NCBI GenBank assembly: GCA_003427395.1
Contig: BFEA01000012.1
Coordinates: 2,268,776-2,328,330, forward strand
Direction of reading: 5' to 3'
DNA from: Chara braunii
Lineage: Eukaryota > Streptophyta > Charophyceae > Charales > Characeae
DNA: 59,555 nt
Shown here: one piece after another, positions 23,968-34,487 of the stretch
How the letters are laid out: every line of letters starts with the position of its first letter
How positions within the stretch are numbered: the first letter of the stretch is position 1
Position numbers and translations under genes: made by a program
The notes under the pieces: generated by a model
The model's database searches: none
Told to the model about the DNA's origin: nothing
What the model saw: the letters and a program-made list of their open reading frames with translations, nothing else

Positions 23968-25315
23968 CTGACGATTGGCCTCACATTATTGACTAGTCTC
24001 CTCTCTGGAGGTGACTGACTATTGGCTTCATTTTACAAGCCAGGAAACGGGCCTGGCGTATTCGGCTTTCATGAACTGGCATATCACCATTTGCCGTACG
24101 TTCCACCGAAACCAAGGACGGGATCGTCAAGATTGGACGGCCCAAATCACACCAACGAAACGAAACGGGGTTCTTTTTTTCTGGTTTTGATGAACAGCGG
24201 CTTCGTTTTCGTTTTCATTGATTGATGCTGTTAGATACGTCTATCATACGATGGTCCTGGGTCAAATCCGGTTGTTAAACTGCATGAATGTTTGGACTTC
24301 GGATTTGCGCCGTCCGATACATCTATGGTTATCATCCACCGATGCTAGACTTCTCCTTGGTGCCTGTCCTTGTACGACATTGAGCATGAGGTCACACCCA
24401 AGAAGTTCTGACTGGCGCAGAAAACGAGGTGTGCGGACTGGTGTTGTGCGTACCGCCGGAAGTGATCCGCCAGTTTCACGTTGGAATAAGCGAAACCTAA
24501 GCTGGTATAATAGGCGGAAAACTACGGGTAACCTCATTTCAAACGAAATCAACTTCTCGCCTATTGGGAGAAACTGGGCTGGTGGTCGCGTGATTGTCCA
24601 TGCACCAATAATGTACTGCGAGGGGCAGAAATGGTGGTCCCATCTACTCCGTTGATTGATTGAGGAAAGGACCTCGTCCTCCCCTCGGGGCCTTGGCCAC
24701 TCGTATTCTGTCTGTTTCTGTTCTGTCTCGACGGTCCGTGCCTGAGGGCCTGCCCAGCTATTTGCCTCCTTTTGTCGTGTCGTAGCCCTGGCTCCGTAGG
24801 CCATCTGCCTGTTCACACAACAGACTAAACACCCCCCCTGATCTCGCTCTGTTCTTCACCGTGCCTCTGCACCTTCTGCAGGGCCAATCAAGCCGGGCGC
24901 GTTCGCGTACGTGTGGAACGCTCGTCGTGCTTCGAGGGGCTTGAACAGTCCCCTGCTTTCCCCGACGCCTATCGCACTTTGCCAGGCCCGTCGCTTCCGG
25001 TTTCCACCCTGAAGCCGGGTATGCGCAATCACTCACTCTCGCTCATTCGAGCCTGCTCTCTAGGTCGAGCACCCCTCTTCCTTTTCTATTCCTCCGTCCC
25101 CCTCGCATTTGTCGTTCAGATCTCGTGCTCCTCTCTCTGTCTCCCTCTCTTAGTGGGAGCCCCCGACTCGTCCTGAGGGAGAGGTTGATTGCACACGTTG
25201 TGGGAAGCGAAAGCGGAGGAGGAGAAAGGGGGGCGAAGACTGAGGGAGAGGAGACACAAGGCCAAAGCCAGGGAAGGTGGTAGCTTGTGCCCAGCAGCGG
25301 CGGATTTCGGCGACA
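23968..25315. other. upstream flank of the V-ATPase gene
   Basis: No conserved protein is recognised. A GGCCCAAAT element lies in AGATTGGACGGCCCAAATC near 24134-24153; GGCCCA motifs are common in promoters of plant housekeeping genes. The last 250 bases before the start are CT-rich and then AG-rich, as in many plant 5' leaders. No convincing TATA box was found, and a 5'-UTR intron cannot be excluded. Confidence 0.4.
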
Positions 25316-27187
25316 ATGCCGGCTGTTTCGGCCCACGATCTGTCTTCGTTCGACAACTCGGAGAAGGAGAGCGACTATGGATACATCCGGAAGGTCTCTG
25401 GGCCCGTCGTCGTGGCCGACAACATGGGCGGCGCGGCCATGTACGAGCTTGTCCGTGTCGGCTCCGATCGATTGATTGGCGAAATCATTCGTCTGGAGGG
25501 GGACTCGGCGACGATCCAGGTGTACGAGGAGACGGCGGGTTTGACCGTCCGCGACCCGGTCTTGCGAACTCGCAAGCCGTTGTCTGTGGAACTAGGTCCG
25601 GGAATTCTTGGCAACATTTTTGATGGAATTCAGCGCCCTCTGAAAGCCATCGCCAAGCAGTCGGGGACGGTGTATATTCCTCGCGGAGTGGATGTGCCAG
25701 CTCTGGACAAGACTCACGCTTGGGAGTTTCGCCCGGTGAATTGCGCCATGGGAGACTCGGTCACCGGCGGCGACATCTATGGATCCGTGTACGAAAACAG
25801 TCTGCTCGAGCATAGGATCATGCTTCCTCCCGGGGCGATGGGCAAAGTGACGTATATCGCCGACCCTGGGCAGTACACGCTGCAGGAGCCTGTCATCGAG
25901 CTGGAGTTCCAGGGCGTAAAGAAGGAGTACACGATGCTTCAGATGTGGCCCGTGCGAACGCCACGTCCTTCCGCTCAGAAGCTGATCGCTGACACGCCTT
26001 TGCTCACGGGACAACGAATTCTCGATGCTCTCTTCCCGTCCGTTCTGGGTGGCACCTGCTCCATTCCAGGTGCGTTCGGTTGTGGGAAGACTGTTATTAG
26101 CCAGGCGTTGTCCAAATACTCGAACAGCGATGGCGTCATGTACGTGGGATGCGGAGAGAGAGGGAACGAGATGGCTGAAGTGCTGATGGATTTCCCCAAG
26201 CTGACGATGACACTTCCGGACGGCCGCGAGGAGTCCGTTATGAAGCGAACCACCCTCGTTGCCAATACCTCCAACATGCCAGTGGCTGCTCGTGAGGCTT
26301 CCATCTACACGGGTATCACTCTCGCCGAGTACTTCCGCGACATGGGCTACAACATCAGTATGATGGCGGATTCCACGTCTCGTTGGGCCGAAGCCCTTCG
26401 AGAAATTTCCGGTCGCTTGGCAGAAATGCCCGCAGATAGTGGTTATCCGGCGTACCTCGCGGCCAGGCTTGCGTCTTTCTACGAGCGCGCGGGCAAGGTG
26501 AAGTGTCTGGGCAGTCCCTCGCGTACGGGCAGTGTCACCATTGTCGGTGCCGTCTCCCCTCCCGGTGGAGATTTCTCAGACCCAGTCACTGCCGCCACCC
26601 TCAGCATCGTGCAAGTCTTCTGGGGTCTGGACAAGAAGCTCGCCCAGCGCAAGCATTTTCCCTCCGTCAACTGGCTCATCTCCTACTCCAAGTACTCCAA
26701 GGCCCTGGAGCCATTTTACGAGAACTTCGACGCCGACTTCATCGCCATTCGTACGAAGGCTCGCGAGGTGCTTCAGCGCGAGGACGACCTGATGGAAATC
26801 GTTCAGCTGGTCGGTAAGGACGCGCTGGCGGAGACGGACAAGATCACGCTCGAGACGGCGAAACTCCTCCGCGAAGACTTCCTCGCGCAGAACGCTTTCA
26901 CTCCGTACGACAAGTTCTGCCCCTTCTATAAGTCGGTGTGGATGCTGCGCAACATTTGCCAGTTCCATACTCTGGCGATTCAAGCGGTAGAGCGCGCGGC
27001 GGGCTCCGACGGGCAGAAGGTTTCCTACAACATCATCAGGCAGCGCCTCAACGATATCATCTATCGTTTGGTCACGCAGAAATTCGAAGACCCTGCGGAG
27101 GGCGAGGCGGTGCTGGTAGAGAAGTACAAGAAGTTGTTCGACGACATGACCACCAGCTTCCGGAACCTCGAGGACGAATTCCGATGA
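25316..27187 (+). CDS. VHA-A: V-type H+-ATPase catalytic subunit A
   Basis: This is the catalytic A subunit of the vacuolar proton pump; three copies in the V1 head hydrolyse ATP to drive protons into the vacuole and endomembranes. The frame encodes 623 aa, exactly the usual plant length. Visible landmarks are the amino-terminal barrel ([20 protein letters not shown]), the non-homologous insert, the Walker A loop GAFGCGKT at residues 252-259, GERGNE at 280-285 with the catalytic Glu, [10 protein letters not shown] with the Walker B Asp at 352, [12 protein letters not shown], and the carboxy-terminal helical domain ending LEDEFR. The first ATG with family-like sequence (MPAVSAHDL) is at 25316; an in-phase GTG at 25277 is not needed. 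There is no intron, stop or frameshift, whereas land-plant VHA-A genes have many introns. Identity is certain; whether this is the main expressed copy or an intact retrocopy is not. Confidence 0.97.
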   Translation: MPAVSAHDLSSFDNSEKESDYGYIRKVSGPVVVADNMGGAAMYELVRVGSDRLIGEIIRLEGDSATIQVYEETAGLTVRDPVLRTRKPLSVELGPGILGNIFDGIQRPLKAIAKQSGTVYIPRGVDVPALDKTHAWEFRPVNCAMGDSVTGGDIYGSVYENSLLEHRIMLPPGAMGKVTYIADPGQYTLQEPVIELEFQGVKKEYTMLQMWPVRTPRPSAQKLIADTPLLTGQRILDALFPSVLGGTCSIPGAFGCGKTVISQALSKYSNSDGVMYVGCGERGNEMAEVLMDFPKLTMTLPDGREESVMKRTTLVANTSNMPVAAREASIYTGITLAEYFRDMGYNISMMADSTSRWAEALREISGRLAEMPADSGYPAYLAARLASFYERAGKVKCLGSPSRTGSVTIVGAVSPPGGDFSDPVTAATLSIVQVFWGLDKKLAQRKHFPSVNWLISYSKYSKALEPFYENFDADFIAIRTKAREVLQREDDLMEIVQLVGKDALAETDKITLETAKLLREDFLAQNAFTPYDKFCPFYKSVWMLRNICQFHTLAIQAVERAAGSDGQKVSYNIIRQRLNDIIYRLVTQKFEDPAEGEAVLVEKYKKLFDDMTTSFRNLEDEFR

Positions 27188-27907
27188 AGAACGCTCATGC
27201 TCATGCTCATGCTCAGGTCTGCCTCCTCCTCACTCTGCATCTCGTTCGCCGTTATTACCCTCTCTCTCTCCTCTTGTTACTTCTCTTTGCCGCGTTCGTG
27301 GTGATGTTATGCTCGTGTATTCTCTCTCTCTCTCTCTGGTTGTCGTGTCTCTGGCTCCTTGCGAGACGGATTCTCCGCAGTTTGCAAGAAGCGATCGAAC
27401 AGCACGAGAGAGGAAGAGAGCAGGAGAGGGAGGAGGAGGGGGGAGAGGAAGGTATGTTGTCCGCTTACTGTATGATGATGTGCTCGAGTCGAGGCACCGA
27501 TGCTGAAGAAGAGGGACCGGAGGGGAAGGGAAGGGAAGGCCCATGGTGGTGGTACGGAGACCGTGGGCCTCGACGAAGTATTAGATGGGTAGTCGGGCTC
27601 TTTTGGGGTTGGGATGTTTTGGATGTTGTGCTTCTCTCGGTAGCAAGCAGCTACGTGGAGGCCGGTGAGGGGAGAAGGGAGGAGTGCGAGGGGCTGTGGT
27701 TCACTCGTAAGAAGGGAGGAGTGCAAGGGACTGGGGTGGGGTTCACTCGTTTTTTAATGGCGGTGGGGAACGAGAAGTAAAAAGCCGATGCCGATGATGT
27801 TGGCCTTGCCGGCGGCGAAATGGCAGTGTGACGACGACGGTTGAAAATTTGGTTGATTGACATTTCCTTCTTGAGCTGGTGGGCGGTGTTGTTCCTGCCT
27901 TAGTTTG

Positions 27908-28015
27908 TACCTTGGTTCGTTCTTTTGACCGAGTGGTTTATGAGTGAGTGGAAGGGTTGGCTACCTTGGTTTGGTCTTTTGAGCGAGTGGTTTATGAGTG
28001 AGTGGAAGAGTTGGC
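27908..28015. repeat. 54-bp tandem duplication
   Basis: Two adjacent copies share TACCTTGGTT, TTTTGA-CGAGTGGTTTATG and AGTGAGTGGAAG, with a handful of differences. Confidence 0.85.
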
Positions 28016-28316
28016 CATCTGGAATGTCGATGCTCCGTGTGTTGTTCCTGCAGGAAATTGGTTTCCCGGTTCGTTGTCGATGTTTGCCAGGGATTAGGAG
28101 GGAAGGAATGCGCGCCAGTTTAGGGTAGTAAATCGTGCTGCTGGATCGAGGTGATGATGTTGTAGTGGTAGTGGTAGTAGTAGTAGTAGTAGTAGTAGAG
28201 ATGCCGAACGAAGCAGCGGGGATGGCAATGGAATTAGAGGGAAGGATTTTGAGAGTTGAGTTGTTTCACGTGCGTGTTCTCCCTTGGCTTAACCTAAAAT
28301 GGTTATGGAGGTGATG

Positions 28317-28357
28317 ACGCGGGTTGAACCGCGGGTCTGCTGATAGCAGTCCCGCGT
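28317..28357 (+). other. GC-rich multi-stem hairpin downstream of VHA-A
   Basis: ACGCGGG pairs with CCCGCGT across 27 bases, and the interior contains a perfect CTGCT-gat-AGCAG stem-loop. An alternative small stem is GCGG-gttgaa-CCGC. It sits about 115 bases before the AATAAA and could shape the 3' end of the VHA-A transcript, or be chance. Confidence 0.35.
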
Positions 28358-28472
28358 GTTCTTTTCTGCCAACGCTCATTTGTTCCTGTTCAGGGCGCCC
28401 AGGGAACAACCCTAGAGTGTTTTCTCCTTAGAGTTTGTGTTCTTTCTCGCCAATTTTTTATTGTTAAAATGT

Positions 28473-28478
28473 AATAAA
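28473..28478 (+). terminator. canonical AATAAA polyadenylation signal
   Basis: AATAAA within an AT-rich stretch about 1.29 kb past the VHA-A stop codon. It is the best candidate signal for the gene on this strand, but earlier non-canonical sites are possible in green algae and plants. Confidence 0.4.
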
Positions 28479-28560
28479 GAATGAGTGGTGGTTATACGTA
28501 CTACTATACAACCAATCTCCTCTATCTGATTCCAGGAATGGAACGAACGAACAATGACCG

Positions 28561-28638
28561 TCATTGATGACGACACGTGGCGGCCATCAATGATGACGAC
28601 ACGTGGTGGCCATCAATGATGACGACACGTGGCTGAAT
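28561..28638. repeat. 26-bp triplicate repeat carrying G-boxes
   Basis: Three adjacent 26-bp units (28561-28586, 28587-28612, 28613-28638) share TGATGACGACACGTGG. Each carries ACACGTGG, the G-box/ABRE core, and GATGACG. Confidence 0.9.
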
Positions 28639-28691
28639 GATTAAGATTGAGCGATTGTTCGATTGTGAATGTCGACGGTTGATGAATTGCT

Positions 28692-28870
28692 TTGGAAAAT
28701 GTCTTTGACATGGTGGTGATGACGATAACGGTTATGATGATGACGATGATGATGACGATGATGAGATGATGATGGTATTGGAACATCTCGGAAATGTCTT
28801 TGACATGACAATGATGAAGATGACGGTTACGATGATGATGATGATGATGATGATGATGATATTGGGACAA
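28692..28870. repeat. duplicated GAT/GAC trinucleotide block
   Basis: Two blocks begin with GGAAATGTCTTTGACATG or a close variant, run through (GAT/GAC)n and end in GGTATTGG or GATATTGG. The opposite-strand frame encodes a histidine run and is compositional. Confidence 0.85.
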
Positions 28871-30155
28871 CATCTAGGACATATTTGTTAATGACTCCGA
28901 ACAGTCAACAGGAAGGCGCGTCGTCGACGGTCCTCTCAATCACGATTGCGGTCTGTAATGACAATGCACGGTGTCTTTGAAGGTGTGTAGTAATGTATTT
29001 GAGTGTCCAGTAATGATGGCGCTAAACATGGTGCTGTACCGTGTATAAGTGATGGTTAATTATGGACGATGGTGCTTGAGTTGTTTTAAAATTTGACAAA
29101 ATGCAATGGCAGCACAAGGACAGATGCAGTAAGTGAAGATTTCGGTGAATGGTTTCAGTTCTCATTGGTCGAAATTTAGGATGTGCAGACAGCCGGCGAA
29201 AGCTAGGTACCTTGGCTTTGGAACTCTGCTGTTGCTTGTAACGAGGTGCTAGAAAATTGGTGACGAAGTTTTTTATCACATCCGTTTTTCGACCGCCAAT
29301 GAAAAAGAAGGGATGATTAACGTATCATGGATGAGGGTAGAACGGTCCTGTGTAATTTGAACGGCTATTTATGCATCTCTGCGAACCGTGCTATGTTTTG
29401 GAATAGCGTATCAACGACGAGGGAAGAACGGTCCTGATTAATTTGAATGGGTACATATGCATCTTGACAAACTGTGCTGTTTTTAGGAATGGATATATAT
29501 GCATATATAAGATGTACATGTATATACATATGAGAGAAAAAAAGAAAAAAAGAAAAAAGATACGTTGATCTGTGGGATGTGTTATTTGCTTTGTGATAAT
29601 TGGATTATCTTTCTTTCCCTATCTTTCTTTCCCTGTCAGGTTTGGTCTCCTCCTCCCCTTCTTTACCTCTTTGCCTTTTGGCTGCGTGCAAGTGGGTCCT
29701 TGTGACACACGGGGATGGGGGCAGCCAGCGCTCAACCTGTCATCCACGTGGCTGGCCTTGTACGTGAGAGGTTATGAACAGGTGGAGCTTTCCTTACCTC
29801 TTCCCCCTCCCCCTTTTTTCCTTTTCCTTTTTTCTTTCCCCTTTTTTCCGCTCTGATTCACAATGTGACAATATATTGTTGTGTGTGTATCGTAACATGT
29901 ATGCTGTTATGAATTCGATGGCATTGATAACCATAGCGGTGATGGTTGATGATGAAGATGACGAAGATGATGATTTGTGGTAGTGGTGAAGACAACAAGG
30001 GAGGCGATGCCGGGGCGGCTCGACAGTGATGAGTGTGGCACGAGTGTGGGAAGGAAAGTGCTGTGGCGGGTGGGGTAGAGACGATAAGAACAATGGGAGT
30101 GCTGGTAATCATGACGAAGAGGGTTGTTTTGGGTGGTAATTATTATGGGGATGAT
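28871..30155. other. interval without recognisable gene
   Basis: Contains a duplicated phrase GAGGGTAGAACGGTCCTG / GAGGGAAGAACGGTCCTG (near 29333 and 29420), each followed by ATGCATCT, an AAAGAAAAA tract near 29538 and a CT-rich tract near 29790-29850. No domain seen. Confidence 0.45.
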
Positions 30156-30580
30156 ATTTGTGAATGCTTGTGCTGGTGTTATTAGCATGGGACTGCCGGT
30201 GAATGACGACGACGATGATGATGATGATGATGCGAGTGGTAGTCGTGTATTTATTGTTCTTGTGGTTTAATAATGTGAATTAGTGGGGGGAGGGGGGTGA
30301 GTTGTGGCTGTTAGGGTGAATCATGGTGATTATTCCGGGGTAGGAGTGGTAATCGTGTATTTACTGTTCTTGTGGTTTAATGTTAATTATTTGGGGGTGG
30401 GGGGTGGCTGTCAGGGTGAATCATGGTGATTAGTCCGGGGTAGGATGGGGAGGGTTGCGCGGGGATGGGTGGGTGATGGGTAATGGTGATGCATGCTTGT
30501 GATGGTGTTATTAGCATGGGACTGCCGGTGGATGAATGACGTCGACGACGACGAGGATGATGATGATGCGAGTGGTGATT
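30156..30580. repeat. nested imperfect tandem duplications
   Basis: The phrase GGTGTTATTAGCATGGGACT followed by GCCGGTG occurs near 30175 and 30504. Between them a unit of about 112 bp is duplicated in tandem, sharing GTGTATTTATTGTTCTTGTGG-like sequence, GGGTGAATCATGGTGATTA and TCCGGGGTAGGA. Confidence 0.8.
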
Positions 30581-30911
30581 AGTTCGGGGGAGGGTGGGGA
30601 GGGTTGGGTAATGGTGATGATGGTCGTACTGGAGTGGGAGTAGGTCTTACAGGGGTTATTGTGGTGATGATTGTCATGAGGCGAGTGGCTTAATGCAATT
30701 AGTATGTATGATATAATGTCTTTGACGAACGTGCGGATGGAGGATGATAGTTTTGTTGATAACGATAATGTTGTTGGTTCGTTAGGGGGCCAGAAAGAAA
30801 TGTTCTTAGAGCTCTCCGCTTCTCAAAAATTTGAAGAGTTTGTATGTCTAGACTTGAAGTGCGAACGCGAGTGCATTGATTGGTGCTTACGGTGACGATG
30901 AATGTGATGAT

Positions 30912-31432
30912 GATTGGATTGTGATAGTATGGTGATGTTGTTGAAGTGGCTGGCGGACTTGGACATGCTTTGTAAGGATCTATCTGTATTTCGATGATTG
31001 GATTGTGATAGGATGGTGATGTTGTTGAAGTGGTGGGCGGACTTCGACATGCTTCGTTTCCCTGTAGAGCTGTTTGTATTTCGGTGGATGGTGTGCTCAT
31101 TGGTTCGATTGCTTAACGGAACAGCCTGTTTGATTGTGAAGATGTTTTAGTAGGCAAATTAACCCCTAGAGAACCGGGTAGTATGGTGATGTTGTTGAAG
31201 TGGTGGGCGGACTTCGACATGCTTTGTTTCCCTGAAGAGCTGTCTGTATTTTGGTGGATGGTGTGCGCATTGTTTCGATTGCTTAACGGAACAGCCTGTT
31301 TGATTGTGATAGTATGGTGATGTTGTTGAAGTGGTAGGCGGACTTCGACATGCTTTGTTTCCCTGAAGAGCTGTCTGTATTTTGATGGATGGTGTGCGCA
31401 TTGTTTCGATTGCTTAACGGAACAGCCTGTTT
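30912..31432. repeat. four-copy satellite of about 85-180 bp units
   Basis: Units starting TATGGTGATGTTGTTGAAGT (30929, 31013 with one change, 31182, 31314) share GGCGGACTTCGACATGCTT, CTGTCTGTATTT and GCTTAACGGAACAGCCTGTT. The last two units differ at only a few positions and are about 130 bp apart, so they duplicated recently. Frames across the array follow the repeat and are not evidence of a gene. Confidence 0.9.
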
Positions 31433-32189
31433 CATGTTGTCTGTTTTGCGACTAGAAGAGCGCATTTCATCGAATCCTTTTGCGAAGGCGAATACTGGGA
31501 AAAGGCAACGCTCGGCAGAGTTTAGAATTTCTATGACGGTGGTGATCTCTCCTCTTTTTTTTTTTCTCCTTCTTTTCTTTAACGTTTCTCTCGACCGTTT
31601 TCGATGCGCTTCCCTGCTTTCTGAAGCCCTTCCAAAACGGAAGAATTTGCTGGTTGTCATTCAAAATTTGCGCTCTGTGAGCCTCTGCGGACGTGCTATG
31701 CGTCTGTTTCTTTGTCGTCCGCCATTTTTCTTTCCCTCTCTCTCCCTCTCTCTCCCTCTCTCTCTCTCCCTCTTTCTCTCTCTCTCTCTCTCACTTTTTC
31801 GGCTACTCCCTCCCCTCCAGTCTCTCTAGTTCATGTCAGAGACAGTTTTGGCAGCTGGTTGAAAAGGCAGCGCACGGCAGAGTTGTTTGGAGTCTCTGAG
31901 GCGGTAATCTCGTTTCTCTCTCTTTTTGGCGTTCTTTCCAACGTATTCTTGGTGCCCCTGTTATCATCAATACTTTGCATCAATAATTTACGCTCTGCGA
32001 GTCTGTAAGGACGTGCTATGCGTCTGTTTGCCGACCGTTCTCTCTCTCTCTCTCTCTCCCCCTCTCTCTCTCTTTCTTTCCCTTTAATCCCTCCCCTCAC
32101 CTCCCTCTCATTCATGTCAATGAGACTGTTTTTTGGGGCAGCTGCTTGCCTAATTATTTTTATCTGTTACGCTCGCCCTCGTATTTCGA

Positions 32190-32248
<59 letters not shown>

Positions 32249-33570
32249 TTTGTTGCAGGCGCGGCGGGTGTTTGCTGCAGGCGCGGCGGGTGTTTGCTGC
32301 AGGCGCCCCGGCAGTTCTGCCCGTGTACGCTCGTTTTTCGGAGGGAGGGAAACAGTTGAAAAACTTGTGTAAGGAACCACCATTCCCAACACTGCGCGGC
32401 TGCTTCGTTGAAGACACGACCTCGGTGAATTGCAACCAGATCCATTTGCCGGAGAGATCGTTTGATCGAAGTGCATTCTTAAGAGTGAATGCTCACTAGG
32501 AACTGTTTTGATTGAATCTGACAATCTGACAATATTTGCGGCCAGATTCATCCTCGAAAATTCTACGGTGAGTATGCCCTAAACTCATTTGTCCGAGAGA
32601 TCGTCAGGACCGAGCTCCCCTGACTCCGCAGTTTTTTTTTTTGTTTTTTTTTTGTGTGTGATTGTTTGCTCGATGAACTCGTGTGCGAGAAAGGGTGAAG
32701 TCGAAATTTCTGAAATCAAAAGAAAAACAACGAACTTGATGCCTGTCTCTCGATTGTGTGTGTGTGTGTGATTGTTTGCTCGATAAACTCGATATAGGTG
32801 TTGAAAAGTTATGATGAAGGCCGAAGTCTTCCATGGTTGGTGGAATGTGCGATCGTTTCCTCTTATTAATGCTCGTCCGAGCGCAAGTTAGTTTTCTGTT
32901 CTGGTGTTGGTAGGTTATCCAACTTATCTTATCATTTTATATTTTGCGCCCATTTTATTTTTTGCCCCCATTTATTTTGCCCCCGACTCGTCTTACATGT
33001 AGTTGTTTGCCCCCGCCGTAAGCCGTCTTGCACGTCGTCTATGGGGAAAAGATGAAGCACTCACTGCGCGCCATAGCTTGCGGCTGTTGTTGGAGCAGCC
33101 AAGCAGAGGAGTGGGAGATCAAGAGATTGGGGCGACGGACTTGGGATTCATCATCGCTGGTTAATTGATGGACGATGGATGATGACTGATTGGTTGGTCG
33201 TCAGTTGAACGATTGGTAGGTATTCATTGACGATAAATTGATAGGATGACGTACGGCTCATGATGATGATTAACGGCTATTTTGATTGAATGATCTGGAT
33301 TCGGAGTTGATTCCGACAGGGAGGTACGTCGTAGACGAAGAGGATAGGGAAGAGAAGAAAATCATAGCCGTATAGAAAAGGATGATAATTTGTGATTGGT
33401 GCTGACGATTGCTTGTAGAAAAGGACGATAATTTGTGATTTTGCTTGAAAAGTCTAGAAGCCGTAGGTGAGGAGTAGGAGGACTCGATAGCGCAAGAAAT
33501 GCCGAGCGAGCTTCATGATGCACTTCTTACGTGCACGTGATATGCTCACGTACGGAAGATCGAAGGAAAA
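31433..33570. other. microsatellite-rich interval, no gene recognised
   Basis: Contains CT microsatellites at about 31735-31795 and 32039-32080, a (GA)n run at about 32190-32244, and GTGTGT at 32757. A phrase like GGACGTGCTATGCGTCTGTTT recurs near 31690 and 32009, showing that the flanks of the CT tracts are also duplicated. Confidence 0.5.
32246..32308. repeat. 22-bp GC-rich tandem repeat
   Basis: Nearly three copies of GTTTGCTGCAGGCGCGGCGG followed by GT, directly after the (GA)n run. Confidence 0.9.
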
Positions 33571-33687
33571 CTACCTTCTTCCCGCGCACACAACGTACGG
33601 TCATTATAGCTGTATTTGAGGCATCTTTCAGTCTAGATTACAGCTCAGCTATAATGACCGTACGTTGTATTAGGGGGAAGAAGGTAG
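33571..33687. mobile_element. foldback MITE, copy 1 (117 bp)
   Basis: The two 42-base arms are near-perfect inverted repeats. The left arm runs from CTACCTTCTTCCC to AACGTACGGTCATTATAGCTG; the right arm is its reverse complement and ends GGGGGAAGAAGGTAG. The loop holds ATCTTTCAGTCTA. A second, more diverged copy lies at 39665-39768. Such elements are mobilised by transposases supplied in trans. No clear target duplication was identified. Confidence 0.85.
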
Positions 33688-33842
33688 GCTGACGTCAACG
33701 TGATTCGTAATAATGAGCCCTTGTTTTTCCTGTTTCTTCGTTTTCCAAATGAACGCCTGGGTTTATCTACGCCCATGTTCTCTCGTGAACACGGTTCTGG
33801 CTGCTACGGGGTTCTTCCCCGTATACCTACAATTATGAGTAG

Positions 33843-33893
33843 TGGGAGGTAGGTAGGTAGTGTGAGGCGAAATTGAGAGACGAATATAGAAGA
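33843..33893 (+). repeat. 85-bp dispersed repeat, partial copy
   Basis: GTGGGAGGTAGGTAGGTAG and GAGAGACGAATATAGAAG resemble the second half of the repeat at 55599-55684. The first half is absent. Confidence 0.5.
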
Positions 33894-34407
33894 AGAAAGA
33901 AGACGAGCATCTTGCAAAAAACTTCCCAGCGTGTAATCATGCTCGAAAAACGCGCATGTGTTCCTCTACGTTTCAAACCGGGTGCGCTTAGGTCTCATCA
34001 GGAGGATATCCACTATCCCAGCGCCTTGCGGCCTACCTGCACTCTGCCACCCTACAAGCGTATGAGGGCCGATGTGGCCTTGCCCTCATTTAATACTGTC
34101 GACCTTCCCTTGCACGCCACTTTGCCCTTTCCTCTGCTACTCCCTGATTGGCCCAGCATTCCTGCGTCGGATCCAAGTATTGTCCTATGCAGCCGCTCAA
34201 TCTCTCTCGATTGCAGGCGTCGCGTACGTGCTGGACTGTCGTGCAAATCCCAGGTAGTTCACGTGCGTGTCCAGGTCCGAAAACACCCGGGCATTCAAAT
34301 TTCAGAAGACACTCCTTGCTTTCCCCGCCCGAAATCCGTTATTTCAAAAGACACTCCTTTTTTTTATATTTTTTTTATTATTATTATTGGGGTGATCACA
34401 ACTGTCT
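33873..34407. other. open frame of 194 aa, not recognised
   Basis: A + strand frame (33873-34457) starts with RRRKKTSILQKT and ends in an aromatic, hydrophobic stretch, part of which derives from a T-rich tract and from the inverted 85-bp repeat. I recognise no domain; it is probably not a gene. Confidence 0.2.
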
Positions 34408-34487
34408 ATATTCTTCTCTCAACTTCTGTTTGTTTACCTTCCACTACCTACTCCTAAGACTATCTAGAGGGGACCCCTGCAAGCATA
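34408..34487 (-). repeat. 85-bp dispersed repeat, inverted copy
   Basis: Read on the - strand it begins CTATGCTTGCAGGGGTCCCC, has TCTTAGGAGTAGG and ends GAGAGAAGAATATA. It is the closest match to 55599-55684. Confidence 0.8.

Larger units (their letters stand above)
27188..28472 (+). other. probable 3' untranslated region of VHA-A
   Basis: Sequence between the VHA-A stop and an AATAAA at 28473. A long overlapping frame (26938-27780) exists, but its content after 27187 is low complexity. It contains a CT-rich tract, an approximately 38-bp GAAGGGAGGAGTGC tandem repeat (27673-27751), a 54-bp duplication and a (GTA)n run near 28160-28198. No domain is seen. Confidence 0.4.

Noticed and set aside
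25277-25315. Upstream extension of VHA-A from a GTG
   Set aside because: A GTG start is not expected in a plant nuclear gene; ATG at 25316 gives the family's usual length and start.
26938-27780. 280-aa frame overlapping and following the VHA-A 3' end
   Set aside because: Its first part is an alternative frame of VHA-A, and the rest is CT- and GA-rich low-complexity sequence without a domain.
28613-28873. Histidine-rich frame that could suggest a metal-binding protein
   Set aside because: The histidines come from a (GAT)n trinucleotide repeat read on the - strand.
30912-31432. Possible CRISPR-like array
   Set aside because: Units are adjacent and about 85-180 bp with no short constant repeat separating unique spacers, and the genome is eukaryotic.
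31389-32115. Frames with SLSLSL and RERERE runs
   Set aside because: They are translations of CT/GA microsatellites.
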